Source: Pictodentalium vernedei (taxonomy: Eukaryota > Mollusca > Scaphopoda > Dentaliida > Dentaliidae). From it: 64,000 nt of DNA. Shown piece by piece: positions 1 through 10,480 of this stretch. The stretch's first letter is position 1, and each line of letters begins with the position of its first letter. The position numbers and the translations under genes were made by a program. Location: positions 252,025,113 to 252,089,112 of the forward strand of contig CM062289.1 in assembly GCA_031216915.1 (NCBI GenBank), in the 5' to 3' direction. The notes beneath the pieces are model-generated. The model was not told the DNA's origin. It was given only the letters and a program-made list of their open reading frames with translations, and ran no database searches.

Positions 1-254
1 AAAGCTGAACATGGAAAGAAAAGTAAATACATAAGAAATAAGTACATAAGAAAACAAAAAATACAAAGGTGTTTTGTTTTCATCAGAAACGTTAAATGGA
101 TAATGCGGATGGCACTGGATTCGCTTGATGGTCGTCCAACGGAATAATCTTTATTTTCAGTAGACAGTATTAAAAAGGTAGGAAGTGGAAAGTTTCCTAT
201 TCGAGTGACAGTATCTTTCATTTTAGTATTCATCCATTAATGCCCTCCGCAGAC
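1..254. other. No gene seen at the left edge
   Basis: AT-rich sequence with A-runs. I see no coding potential, repeat or structured element before the Tc1-like remnant begins. Confidence 0.5.
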
Positions 255-972
255 TGTACCCCCACCCTTACAGCGCCGAAGCCCTCCTCAGGTGAATGGC
301 ACATTCGGGGTAAATGCTTCGATGCAGGCTATCCGGGCAAGGTTGCACGAAGGTGGTCTCCAATCGAGAAGACCATGTATTCGCATTCAGCTGTCCCAGA
401 ACCACCGCTAGGCACTGCCTAGACTACACAGATAAGCGTTCTAGGGTATGGAGAAGACCAGGGGAGCGATTCCATGCAGCCAACATTGCTGAGCCTGACC
501 ACTATGGTGGAGTGTCAGTAATGGTCTGTGCGACATCAGCTGAGATGGACGCACAGAGCTCTGTGTCCTTGACCGTGAGGCATTGACTGCACAGCGGTAT
601 ATTGATGAGATCCTGGACACCCACGTCAGATTGTATGCAGGTGCAGTGGGTGATAGATTCACTCTGATAGACGATAATGCCCGTCCTCATGTTGCCCATG
701 CTGTCCAGGAATACCGACAGAGGGAGGGGATTGAGCGTATGGACTGGCCAGCAAGATCCCCTGACCTTAATCCAATCGAACATGTCTGGAATGAGTTGCA
801 GCTTGCAATTTCAGCCCGTTCAGTCCAACCAAGAAGTGTCCAGGACCTTGGTGCCATGATGGTCCAAGAATAGAACATCATCCCACAAAGGACCATCAGG
901 AACCTGATTCGAAGCATGAGAAGGCGCTGTCAAGCTGTAATTAACAATACTGGGTCTCATACTCGATATTGA
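255..972 (+). pseudogene. Tc1/mariner-like transposase remnant (DD34E)
   Basis: Tc1-like transposases cut and paste DNA at TA sites using a DDE catalytic triad. The C-terminal half is readable from 583 to about 870 in one frame. It shows TLIDDNARPH, with the second catalytic Asp, then WPARSPDLNPIEHVW, with the catalytic Glu. There are 34 residues between this Asp and Glu, giving the DD34E spacing of the Tc1 group. Upstream, the helix-turn-helix side survives only as fragments around 323-398 (IRARLHEGGLQSRRP), in another phase and followed by several stop codons between 398 and 540. A full Tc1 transposase is about 340 residues; less than half is clear here. The copy is certainly dead. I did not find convincing terminal inverted repeats, so the outer limits are approximate. 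Confidence 0.88.
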
Positions 973-1390
973 ACCCATACCAGTTCGCTTCGTCAACTTT
1001 TTGGCAAATTTGAAATATTTCCTCTTTTACCAATAATATCCATTTTCCATGGTTATCGTATTCAAAAGCTAAAAAATAATGTCAAACACAAACAAAATCT
1101 TCATTTCTGTACTTAAATCATTAAAGATGTAATTAAATAAAAAATATATACACTTTTCATAACAATATTTCAACTAAAACGTAAAACAGGTCGTTGGATA
1201 TATTTAGTGCTTAGCAAACTTTGAGTAGTATATGACTACTAATGTTCAAACCTACAGCTGCGCGTAATTGATGTTAAAACCTCAAAATAATGGGGGTGGG
1301 GTGGGGGCCTCTCTAAGCAGCCCGTTTTGCCCCACCTTCCTCAACAGTTATTTCGAGCTACAGGTATAAATATTGCAATTAATAGGTGTT
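973..1390. other. No gene seen
   Basis: AT-rich sequence holding a short G-rich patch near 1290-1311. No coding or RNA signal was found. Confidence 0.5.
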
Positions 1391-1690
1391 CAATTCGACC
1401 AGTTACGACTGACACAGTTGGTAGAACTACGCCGCGTAATCATAAAACTACGGCTGTGGTGAGTCTTTATTCCGAAGTATTTAGTAAATAAACTTGTATA
1501 ATGATACTCGAAGTGTAATCCAAGATGCTGTCAAATCAAGTATCGATTGAGAAACAATCCTTGCGTTAGATCCAATCGTCTGCAACATTGCAGTGGATCG
1601 GAAAAGCGAACCGAATGTTGTTTTTTCCGATTAATTTAAATGTTCGCGACGACTGAATCTAAACACATGCGATGAACTGTTCGAATGCAA
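1391..1690. repeat. Foldback MITE-like repeat, copy 1
   Basis: This stretch matches, in inverted orientation, the stretch at about 9425-9720. Shared blocks include the GTGGTGAGTCTT region, GATTGAGAAACA followed by TTGCGTT, and the CGGAAAAGCGAA block near 1599. The copy at 9.4 kb is a clear foldback; here only one arm of that hairpin is well preserved. It is non-coding and shows no transposase. Limits are set by where similarity between the copies fades. Confidence 0.6.
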
Positions 1691-3348
1691 GATTGGTTTC
1701 AGGCCATGAGAGTGTCGAAACCCTTACAGGATTTGGATTAGGAGATTAGGCCATTTGATATTTTGGAGATTAGCCTAACATTATCTTTATCAATAAATTG
1801 TGATCGGGGTGGGGGGGGGGGGAGGCCTTCACGACTAAAATGCATTACCATAATAAATTTATTTCTCTTTTAGGTTCCATTAGAGTCTTATTAATAGAGA
1901 GTTAGTGGGAAAAAGTGTGCACGGACTCTTTTCCAACTGTGGCCGAAGATACTCTCGTATGACTGATTACAAATTAGCGAGGCCTCTGGATATGTCTAAG
2001 GTGTTTGAAAATAGATTACATGATATTTCTAATTATAATTATTTACTTGATTCTTTGTCAATTACACGCCAGAAATGCTGGGCTCGGCACGTAGGTGAAA
2101 AACAGTGGAGTGTTCCATCAAGCATTTGTTCAACTCAAAAATATTTTACATACACTCTTCTGTGGGAGTATTGTCCCAGAATTTTCGAAAGTGGTCAAAG
2201 GGAAGTAACACCCATTCAACGCCTGAAAAGGCAATGAGGCAGTAAAACTTTATTGAAAAGGTTTAAGAGTTACCTCCCATTAATCAACGTGCCGATCACT
2301 GAAGGTGACAACACATTGTTTTTTTCCGTTGGCGACAGTACAAATCTTTCCCCATCTCCCAACCACATCAAGCGGAAATCGCAAGACGGATGTCGTGCTA
2401 TACATTAAAAGTACAATTTTTAGGGTGAAAATTAAACTTATCGTACCAAACTTCGGATATATATTTGGTATACCCCATATAACCAGTAGTGTTCGTTTGG
2501 GGACTGTATTGTGGCCACTTGCGGTCTCATTTATTATCTGTGGCATTATTTTAGTATGGTCGGTCTCATTGGGTTACAATACACTAAAAGATTTACATTG
2601 ACGACAGTGTTAACATTTCACTATCTCCAGAGCTCATCAAAGTCATTTGGGGGGGAAACAGTCCTGAATCCACTGTCTCCAGAGCTCATCAAGGTCATTT
2701 GGGGGGAAACAGTCCGGAATCCACTTAGTATATCATCTCATTGAAAACTGAACAGGAAAAAATATATGTTACCGTGTGTTTTTGATGTTAAAATTTGACG
2801 ATTCCCCAACTACCATCTAGTTTCACACTGAATTGAAAAGGGCATATATTACTTGTACCCATCACCTTATTTTTCAATTCTCACAATTTTAAAAGGACAG
2901 CCATTGTAAATGTTTTCAGTCTTTTCTAAAATAGGCACTGTGACATTTTATTGAGGGTTTCAAAATCAATAAATATTGCCCCAATCACCTGATCTCCTTC
3001 ATTTTATGCTCTATCAAATGTTGAAGTAAAATCCGTTAGGAGGCGCTTTGCCCCCATTTAGTGTATTGTAACCATTGTTTTCTACCTGCAGTCTCTGTAA
3101 GTTCGACCGGGCATTCAATGTCACCTGCAAACAAAAGTGGGTCGGACTTTCTTGTCAGAATGTCTTCGTTTCACTGTTGCTAAAACACTTTAGAAGAAGG
3201 CATGAAAGTATATATATATGTATTACAGATTGCGTTGCTTGTATAGTTTAAAAACAATGCACGAAAATGAAAATAAAGCAAAACCAAATAAAGGAGAAGT
3301 ACAAATACTCGTTTCAGATTTTTGCAGAGGTCCATTTTTCATCAGCTC
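1691..3348. other. No supported gene; poly-G tract and short duplication
   Basis: A run of about 16 G with one T lies at 1807-1823. A roughly 55-bp unit beginning TCTCCAGAGCTCATCAA is present twice in tandem between about 2624 and 2738. An open frame of 110 codons at 1905-2237 has no family features I recognise and may be chance. Nothing else stands out. Confidence 0.5.
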
Positions 3349-3500
3349 ATAGCCCAAGAACATTAGGTTTCACTAGGGAAAAAAATCGGAGAAAGCTGAT
3401 TTTTTCAGGGAATGTCGAGTACATGTCACTGAACGATTAGACAAAAGTCCCCTAAAATCCCAGTTGAGCTTTTTTTCTACAGCCTTTTTTCGAAAACGCG
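3349..3500 (+). repeat. Left terminal inverted repeat of the nuclease element
   Basis: Pairs imperfectly with 6800-6949. The best block is the 29-bp stretch around 3377-3406 containing ATCGGAGAAAGCTGATTTTT, repeated in reverse at 6882-6911. The outermost matching bases are ATAG followed by a pyrimidine and CCAAG. Confidence 0.7.
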
Positions 3501-4070
3501 TTTGAAAAAAATAATAAAAAATCGCACGAACTTTGTAACCTCGAATTGATCCAACTGTATTTTTTGTTTACGCGTATTTCGAGCTACATAATGTCTAATG
3601 AACATTTACCTAGAGGAAAATGTGCATTCTGTGACAATTTCTGCGAAAAATTATTGAAAATTCACAAAAAAGTATCGGATTTACGCAAAAAATGACGATT
3701 TTCCTAACGGATTTGCCCAAAGGGTCGTAGTACAGAACGGGATGTTAGTTGGACAGACGATAAAAAATCCACCACCATTTGAAGACTTTTATCATTGCTT
3801 ACAAAATAGACATTATGGAAGACCCCCTCTGCTTCTGGTCGAGTTCCCCTTTTGGCATAAAATTCGTCAGCATGAGAACTCAACTATTTTCGGGCTTGGG
3901 ACCGAACAGACACGTCTGTGTCTGGCAGCATTAGATCAATAAATAATATTTACAGAATGTACAAAAATCAATAAATAATATTTACAGAATGTACAAATCA
4001 ATCAACATGGATTAAGTTACATTGACTATTATCAACGCTATATACAGAAATGACATGACCTATATACATA

Positions 4071-4352
4071 TTATTCATCGAACTCAGAAATTTCCGACAG
4101 GACAGTGCTTCTGTGGTTGTTACAAGAATCCGAACTGCAATTACACAAACCTGAGCAAGAGAGTCCTGCCTTCTTACACCCACACCTTTTTGTACAAGCA
4201 CTCTTGCAACCACAACTGATCAGAATCAGTAGGTTATCGGGGGCACATGGCTTTGTGGCTGCAGTCGGTACAAGAAGTCCATTGTCTAGCGACCACCCCC
4301 ATCCGTCGGAGGAAGCGAAGTGCCCAGCCATTGTTGGACCTGGAGATAACAT
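4071..4352 (-). CDS. CXC (Tesmin/TSO1-like) C-terminal domain, out of frame with the nuclease
   Basis: The reading frame ends with a cysteine-rich block: SCGCKSACTKRCGCKK, then GLSCSGLCNCSSDSC. The spacing of CxCxxxCxxxxCxCxxxGLxC resembles the Tesmin/TSO1 CXC domain, a zinc-coordinating DNA-binding module. It lies directly downstream of the nuclease frame and overlaps it by about 67 bp in another phase. Around 4291-4310 the nuclease frame reads PPTDGGGR then stop, whereas this frame reads SDGWGWSLDNG. A one-base indel in or beside the run of five C at 4296-4300 would join the two. I read both as one gene with a late frameshift; a sequencing error in the homopolymer is possible. Only the part after the overlap is likely to be real protein. 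Confidence 0.7.
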   Translation of the reverse strand: MLSPGPTMAGHFASSDGWGWSLDNGLLVPTAATKPCAPDNLLILISCGCKSACTKRCGCKKAGLSCSGLCNCSSDSCNNHRSTVLSEISEFDE

Positions 4353-6163
4353 CTGTAGACATGTTGTTGTGCAGCATCGCTGCTTGGTGGGAGTGAGGCT
4401 AGGTCGATGGGTTTATTCAGTTTAGATTTTGCTACATAACGCTTGTAAGTGACATATCTATATTGGTCGAGAGAGGAAACAGTTTTACTCCCGTATAAGA
4501 TCAGGAGAAGTTGTTCCCCGGCAGCGGCTACTGCACTTGGTGTACTGTCATCCGCCAAAATTGTGTTGACATACTGTTGTGAGTCGCTAGTAACATCGGA
4601 GACAATTGTACTGAATACTTTCTTCTTACCAACTCGAAAGAGTGCAGAAGTAGTGTCACAACCACTTATAGAATGTGCTACAAGGAGGTTGCTTCTATGT
4701 TCACCCATTTTGGTTGCTATTTCACTAACTGAAACTAGTAAGTTTGGGGTAATGGAATACATCATGTGAATATTACATCCCGGTTGAACTCGAGAGGTAA
4801 GAATGACTAACAAGTCTGTGTCTGTTCCCACAACGACAACATTGTTGTCATCTTGAGCGATGTCAAGTGCAGTTTCGGCTATCAGTACATCAGCATCAGC
4901 ATCAGCCTCGGCCTGCTTGGACTGAATATTGATAGCAGATAGCTCCTCCATTAGAAGATCGATCAGTTGGGTTTTGTTCTTGGCATTTGCAAGGAAATCG
5001 GATTGGGGTGTGGTGGCTGGTAACTCGGGTGAGATATTGATATCAATGGAATACCTGTCTTTAGATCTACGGGCTTGTTTCATGCCCTTTGTCGACATTG
5101 TACAAGCATAACCATCAAAAACAACCACGACGTTCGCCCCAAAATGTCTCCCGAGATAATTGGAATATGATGTACATATGTCCTTATATGACGACTGTTT
5201 AGGCCATACAACTGCCCTCAATAAAAATCCACCATCTACAACAAACAGAGAATGTTCTGGGATTTTAGTTTGCTCGGAACCGTATGTTTTGAGGATCTTA
5301 CCGAGCGTGCTTTTCTGTGTCTTCCTCATTCCAGCAGAATCAAACAATGCTGGTGGTTTCGGGGCGAGTTCATATTTGAGATACTCTTCCATCTCTGCTT
5401 GTGACTGAATAACACATGTGATGCGGTTGAACAGAATTGTGGGGTCAATCACTACCTTACTTCCACGGACTTTGATGCTATTTGCCATCGATGCGAAAGA
5501 CTTCACAGTGTCAACACGTCGTAGTTTGATGCTGTTGAACGTTTTGCTTACAACATTCGATACGCAACATTCACCAATTTTGCGAACTTGGTCACAGTTC
5601 ACAGTTTCGTCGGCCACAAGCCCGGTCGCTATAGAGACTAATTGTAGTGGATCTCTATTCTGAAAGGGGGAATGCACTCTGAGCCAGTTCAATAATTTGG
5701 TGATATCATTGGCATCAGTCAATTGTGAACTTTGACGGAGATCCCGATGTTGTTCGCCATGACCAGTGTGAACATGAACAAAATCTTCGAGAGCATTACA
5801 TATCGGAAGGCAAAGAGGTAGTCCATGTACCCATTTCGCAACAGTGCTATCGGTTATTCCCCTGCCATGTGTGAGACCACCAGGGAGCTTGAACATTCTC
5901 ATTAAACACTGCTCTATGATCTGATCAGAATATATCCCGTCCCAGAATTTATCTGAGCGCCTTATGGTAAAGTAACCTTTCTCAGTGAACAACTTCAAAT
6001 CATCCTGTTGCATTATTTCTGTTAGCTCATTCATCTGCTGCAAATAGAGATGAGAACTTTTTGCGTATGCAAAATGACCACCTGCGTGAAATACTGGAAT
6101 CATATTGCGAACACAATATGTGTGGAGTTCCCAGTCGCCTGTGCGCTCTGCTCTCAAGAACAA
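4286..6163 (-). CDS. FEN1/XPG-like (PIN superfamily) nuclease of a transposon-like gene, 5' incomplete
   Basis: About 625 residues are open. Residues 1-150 hold a conserved region of unknown function (AERTGDWELH, GHFAYAKSSHLYLQ, FTIRRSDKFW, GGLTHGRG). Residues 305-520 follow the layout of flap endonucleases: VVDGG (Asp310), VVFDGY (Asp350), an acidic cluster AEADADADV (Glu419, Asp421), GTDTDLLV (Asp448, Asp450), then GCDTTSALFRVGKKK (Asp503), which fits the helix-3-turn-helix. Every acidic position expected of a metal-dependent FEN1/XPG active site has a candidate. The listed first codon is TTG, not ATG, and an in-frame stop lies 18 bp upstream at 6179-6181. The true start is therefore probably in an upstream exon, or the 5' end is lost. 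I recall similar uncharacterised multi-copy proteins in cnidarian and other marine invertebrate genomes. The protein ends early at a frameshift (see 4071-4352). Nuclease activity is inferred. Confidence 0.75.
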   Translation of the reverse strand: MFLRAERTGDWELHTYCVRNMIPVFHAGGHFAYAKSSHLYLQQMNELTEIMQQDDLKLFTEKGYFTIRRSDKFWDGIYSDQIIEQCLMRMFKLPGGLTHGRGITDSTVAKWVHGLPLCLPICNALEDFVHVHTGHGEQHRDLRQSSQLTDANDITKLLNWLRVHSPFQNRDPLQLVSIATGLVADETVNCDQVRKIGECCVSNVVSKTFNSIKLRRVDTVKSFASMANSIKVRGSKVVIDPTILFNRITCVIQSQAEMEEYLKYELAPKPPALFDSAGMRKTQKSTLGKILKTYGSEQTKIPEHSLFVVDGGFLLRAVVWPKQSSYKDICTSYSNYLGRHFGANVVVVFDGYACTMSTKGMKQARRSKDRYSIDINISPELPATTPQSDFLANAKNKTQLIDLLMEELSAINIQSKQAEADADADVLIAETALDIAQDDNNVVVVGTDTDLLVILTSRVQPGCNIHMMYSITPNLLVSVSEIATKMGEHRSNLLVAHSISGCDTTSALFRVGKKKVFSTIVSDVTSDSQQYVNTILADDSTPSAVAAAGEQLLLILYGSKTVSSLDQYRYVTYKRYVAKSKLNKPIDLASLPPSSDAAQQHVYRCYLQVQQWLGTSLPPTDGGGR

Positions 6164-6799
6164 CTGGAGAAGACCTATTTACTCGTAGTATTGTACCCAA
6201 AGCTTTCCTGTGCGTCCTACGGACGCATTCTGGAGCAGTTCGTGTAAATTTGTTTATGAGTACACATCAAGGGCGTGCACACATTACATGCCAATGCATC
6301 TTGAGTGTAGGCGAACACCACATTATGTGATTTAATCGAACATGGAAATTGAAACAATGATGCTATAATACGGTATTTGAATGAGAAAAGTCGATGCCGT
6401 TTGAATTTGAGTTTAGGGGGTATGGTTAATATTTCACACGTTTCACCAGTTCATTATGGAATAAATGACTATTGTTATATATCATTATAAAGCCACTGCT
6501 TTTCTGCAATTTTTGATATATAATTTAACTCCCAAAGTAGTCGTAGATTTGATTTAATGGACGTTGTGTACCGTTGTGTGTATGAAAACAATAAAAAAAT
6601 TTTCGTAATTTTGTACATTTTCGTGAATATTTCACCATCGAGTGTGAGGATTGGTACAAAGTTGGCATTTTCTGTTGGGGATATGTATTCTCAATATAAT
6701 TCAGCACGATATTTATGATTCTCACCCTACTAAGGCGAATAAGAATGAGAAATATGGAGCTGGGTCGAATTTTTTTTAATTTTTTTTTTTTCATCAAAA
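6164..6799 (-). other. 5' region of the nuclease gene, no exon identified
   Basis: On the minus strand this is upstream of the open frame. Possible splice acceptors ending in AG lie just before the frame (about 6166-6176), so a short upstream exon could exist. I could not identify one before the terminal repeat starts near 6800. Confidence 0.4.
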
Positions 6800-6949
6800 A
6801 AACGCTATAACTAAAAAAGCTCAACTCGGATTCGCGGGGACTTTTCACACTTTATCCGCAATGTGTGTCCCGGAAACATATAAAAAAATCAGCTTTCTCC
6901 GATTTTTTTCCTTACTTTCTCATTTTTATGTCTAATGTGCTTGGACTAT
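6800..6949 (-). repeat. Right terminal inverted repeat of the nuclease element
   Basis: Reverse-complement partner of 3349-3500. It contains the mirrored ATCGGAGAAAGC block at about 6882-6911 and the mirrored CCAAG terminus ending at 6949. Beyond 6950 the similarity to the left flank stops. Confidence 0.7.
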
Positions 6950-7062
6950 CAATTCATTCTTCCTCATAGAGATGATACACCGTTTACTGTGTCAAAAATC
7001 ATCTCAGATATAACACGCGCTAAATAAAAATCCATGCGGACGGGTGTTTTTTTTTTAATTTT

Positions 7063-8551
7063 TAGCCCAACTCTGACACAGTCAAATCTAAGGTTTTGTC
7101 ATGGCCCATCATCCGTCTGTCCATCTGGGCATCTATCCGTCCGTCAACTCAATAGTGCTCGTGCTAGAGGCCGTATTTATGAACCGATCTTTACGAAACT
7201 TCTTGGGTACCTCTGTTATCATCGTGGGGGCGAGAACGGGTGTTTTGGGGTGCGGTCCAAAATTCAAGATGGCTGCCGGCAGCCATTTTGTACCGAAATT
7301 AGTGCAATCAGTTTTTTGTACAGAACTTCTGTATGAAAGTTCTGATTTGAATAATTTTTTGTATCAATGTTTAATAACATGGAATAACCTACATCACATA
7401 TTATTATACAAATTAGATGAACTTTGATTTATTCAGTGCTACTTATACACAGTAAGTACACATGTCAATACGACTCGGGCTAGGGCTGTATTTATGAACC
7501 GACCTTCACGAAACATCTTGGGTACCTTTGTTATCACCTTGGGACGAGAACGAGTGTTTTGGGGTGTAGTCCGAAATTCAAGATGGCTGTCGGCGGCCAT
7601 TTTGTACCGAAATTTGGTACAATCAGTTTTTTTTAACAGAACTTCTATATGAAGATTCTGCTTGAATAAATTTGTGAATGAATGTTTAGTAACATGGAAT
7701 ACATCACATATAATACGGGGTTTTTTTTCTCGTGCAGAAATTATGCACTTAGTTGAACTTTGATTTGTTCAGTGCTACTTATGCACATTAGGTACACATG
7801 TCAATATGGCTCGGATTGCAGGCTGTATTTATGAACTGATCTTCACGAAACTTCTTGGGTAACTTTGCTATCACCGTGAGACGAGTACGAGTGTTTTGGG
7901 GTGCGGTCCGAAATTCAAGATGGCTGCCGGCTGCCATTTTGTACCAAAATTAGGTGCAATCATTTTTTTTTACAGAACTTCTATATGAAGGTTCTGGTTT
8001 GAATAAATTTTTGTATGAATGTTTAGTAACATGGAATACATCACGTATAATACGGGTTTTGTCTCGTGCATAAATTATGCAAATTAGATGAACTTTGATG
8101 TATTCAGTGCTACTTCTACACAGTTAGTACACATGCCAATATGACTCGGACTAGAGGCTGTATTTATGAACCGATCTTCACGAAACTTCCTGAGTACCTT
8201 TGTTATCACTTTGGGACGAGAACGAGTGTTTTTAGGTGCGGTCCGAAATTTCAAGATGTCCGCCGGCGGCCAATTAGACAAACTTTGATTTATTCAGTGC
8301 TCGTTATACACAGAAAGTGCACATTTCAATACGGCTCTGGCTAGAGGCATCTAACTGCCACCCACCTTTACAATACTTTACTTGTACATTTGTTACAGGC
8401 TACGGTCAGTATTTATATACAGACCTTTACAATATTTTACATGTATCTTTGTTATCAGATCATTACCTAGATGTATGTCATTGCTGTGTCACATACTATA
8501 CATGTACATGTCTTACACAAGTTCAGCTACGGTGTGATTGACACTTTCATT
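7063..8551 (+). mobile_element. Helentron-like tandem-repeat element H1
   Basis: It opens with TAGCCCAACTCTGACACAG, a decayed form of the 5' hairpin seen in the other copies, followed by a CCGTC/CTGTC-rich patch. A tandem array follows with units starting near 7157, 7478, 7805 and 8145 (spacing about 320-340 bp). Each unit contains TTTATGAACCGATCTT, GAACGAGTGTTTT, AATTCAAGATGGCTG and a TTGTATGAATGTTTAGTA box. The element closes with TCAGCTACGGTGTGATTGACACTTTCATT, where GTGT and ACAC form the 3' hairpin; this sequence is 8523-8551. Open frames inside the units are chance products of the repeat. No RepHel protein is encoded, so the element would be non-autonomous. Confidence 0.7.
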
Positions 8552-8852
8552 TATTATTACAGTTAATATTTTTTTACCCAAGGCTCATATACTTATTTCT
8601 TTATGTTCTGAGGCTCCGAATTTCTGGAATAACATGGGCGGTGGTATATTTTATTCATTTTATCACCTTGGGTAATTTATCTGACATAACCCTATTAATT
8701 TGTAGCACTTTTAAGTCAGCATTGGTAATCAACAGAGTAAATGAAGCACCCAAATTACTGTGCGGATTTCTTAGCAAAACAAATTCACCTGGTGCCAAGG
8801 GAGGGATGCCCCAGTCACCCTCAATCAAACACCAATTAGCACTTCGCCATGC
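8552..8852. repeat. Fragment of the 34.7-kb foldback family
   Basis: From about 8575 to 8720, blocks such as GAATAACATGGGCGGTGGTA match the region at 34885-34930 (GAATAGCATGAGTCGTGGTG). Only one arm is visible here. No gene is seen. Confidence 0.45.
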
Positions 8853-8898
<46 letters not shown>

Positions 8899-8899
8899 C
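8853..8899. repeat. (CTA)n microsatellite
   Basis: About 15 uninterrupted CTA units. In one frame it reads as a run of tyrosines, which creates a spurious open frame of about 108 codons. Confidence 0.95.
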
Positions 8900-9077
8900 A
8901 CAACTACTACAGTTGCAACAACACCACACTCCACGGTGGTACAGCTAGCAAGTTTTTCGTACTATGATTCTCCATGACGATGATAAGCTTGCTTGTGCAT
9001 TGCAGTATACTGAGGGTAACACAACCTTCTGACAAATGTGGTAAAACGGACTGAAGCCACGGAACTTGGGGGATAGT

Positions 9078-9109
9078 CCCCCCCCCCCCCCCCCCCACAC
9101 ACACACACT
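9078..9109. repeat. Poly-C tract followed by (CA)n
   Basis: Nineteen consecutive C, then about six AC units. It belongs to a set of long G or C homopolymers scattered through the window. Confidence 0.95.
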
Positions 9110-9419
9110 CACTCACAACACCAAAACTCCACCCACCCACTCACCATCCATAATCACCGCTCTCTTTTCCACAATTATGCTTCATGATCGGTTTTCTAAT
9201 TTGGGGGTTTACGAGTTACGTTGTTTTGTTCTACATTATCCACAAACGTAAACAAATTTATTTGCATTTAGGAAATGTCATTTTCAGTCGGTTCAGTCTG
9301 TTTCAACTATTTCTACAATCTTCCAACCAAAAGGCTAGCCTTTGGGCAAACTTTCAAGCCAACAGTCACATTCTTTAAGGAATTCTATCTAGATCTGGAA
9401 CCTATCTAGCGCTCAAAAG

Positions 9420-9740
9420 AGTCGCCTATGTTGTAGATTCAATCGTCTGGAATGTTTCAGTTGGTCGAAAAAGCGAACTTACGATTCGCTTTTCCGACCA
9501 ACTGCAATATTCCAGACGACTGAATTTAAAAGTACCATAAAGATTCATTTTCTTTCAATCAACGCAAGAAATGTTTCTCAATCAAGAATTGAATTGATCG
9601 AATCTTTAATGACATTACAATACTGTTAGACATGTCTGTAAACTAAATACTTATGAATGAAGACTCACCACGCCTGTAGTTTCATGATCACGCAGCGCAC
9701 CAGTTATGTTGATATCTTGATGTTTTCAAAGCGAAATAAA
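9420..9740. repeat. Foldback MITE-like repeat, copy 2, with hairpin
   Basis: A strong inverted repeat sits at about 9445-9522: GTCTGGAATGTTTCAGTTGG faces CCAACTGCAATATTCCAGAC around a short loop, and the AAAAGCGAA block also occurs on both sides. The rest, through GACTCACCACG at 9661-9671, matches 1391-1690 in inverted orientation. Confidence 0.65.
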
Positions 9741-10480
9741 TATTTATTGATTGGAATACCTTAACTGGAACACGAAGGAATATCTTTATATCTATGTTAA
9801 CAAAGGGACATCACATCAAACAGCTCACAACAGCGACGGATTGATCTGAGATCTTGGTATTGTATCTGGACGAGGTGAAGGCCGATTGTTGAATCCAATT
9901 CTTGAAAATATAAATACGGGCTGAAACTGCATGATTTATTTCTGAAACAACGCGACAAACTAAATCTAACTTCTGTGTTCTCTTTTTATAGAGAACGGTA
10001 CTGCAAAGAAAATAGAGGTAGCTTCCTTTAACTGGATATGAACATTACACATATACCACACATGGCCTTCGGGTTGAAGGAGGATCGAAGGAGTAGAAAT
10101 TGAGCGAACCATGACGAGACCGTTTCATGGACATTTGTGCAAACATGATTACATGATAATTATGATTATAATACATGGCCTGACACGAAATAATCTCATC
10201 ATCTGTCTCCAAAGTGTAGTATATTTATCTGTCGTCCCCTCACCCCACTTCCTACCCCAGACACACAATTTTCACACCATCCGTCAAACTCGCCACGATC
10301 GGAGGTTCATTGAAATGGCATTTTTGTGGGTAATAGTTTCTTTCAGCAGAACCCTAGGTATGGGCGGTTTGAACATTTGTGACCGGGCCCCCTCCTCCAC
10401 CCTCGTACCATGTATAAAAATAGACTGTAAAGAAACACAAGACTCTCCTAACGCCAACATACGTAGGTATATAGTACTCT
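9741..10480. other. No gene seen
   Basis: Unique-looking AT-rich sequence. An open frame of 149 codons begins at 10111 but shows no recognisable motif or compositional sign of coding and runs into the tandem array that follows. Confidence 0.45.

Larger units (their letters stand above)
3349..6949 (-). mobile_element. TIR-bounded element carrying a FEN1-like nuclease/CXC gene
   Basis: The two ends are imperfect inverted repeats of each other over at least 130 bp. From the left end the sequence reads ATAGCCCAAGAACATTAG and, a little inside, GGAAAAAAATCGGAGAAAGC. From the right end, on the other strand, it reads ATAGTCCAAGCACATTAG and then the same 20-bp block. Further in, AAAGTCCCC and AGTTGAGCTTTTTT occur in both arms at similar spacing. 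Between the ends lies a single minus-strand gene at about 4.07-6.17 kb. The structure is that of a 3.6-kb DNA transposon, but the encoded protein has no visible DDE transposase domain; it carries a flap-endonuclease fold and a CXC domain instead. I could not identify a convincing target site duplication. Whether the gene product moves the element is inference. Confidence 0.65.

Noticed and set aside
1905-2237. 110-codon open frame
   Set aside because: No recognisable motif, domain or gene context; could be chance in 64 kb.
6050-6330. Plus-strand frames over the start of the nuclease gene
   Set aside because: Shadows of the minus-strand coding sequence.
3341-6975. Target duplication candidates CTCATAG or TTCAT around the nuclease element
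   Set aside because: The matches are not placed symmetrically at the TIR ends, so they are probably chance.
8641-8967. Frame with a poly-tyrosine run
   Set aside because: Product of the (CTA)n microsatellite.
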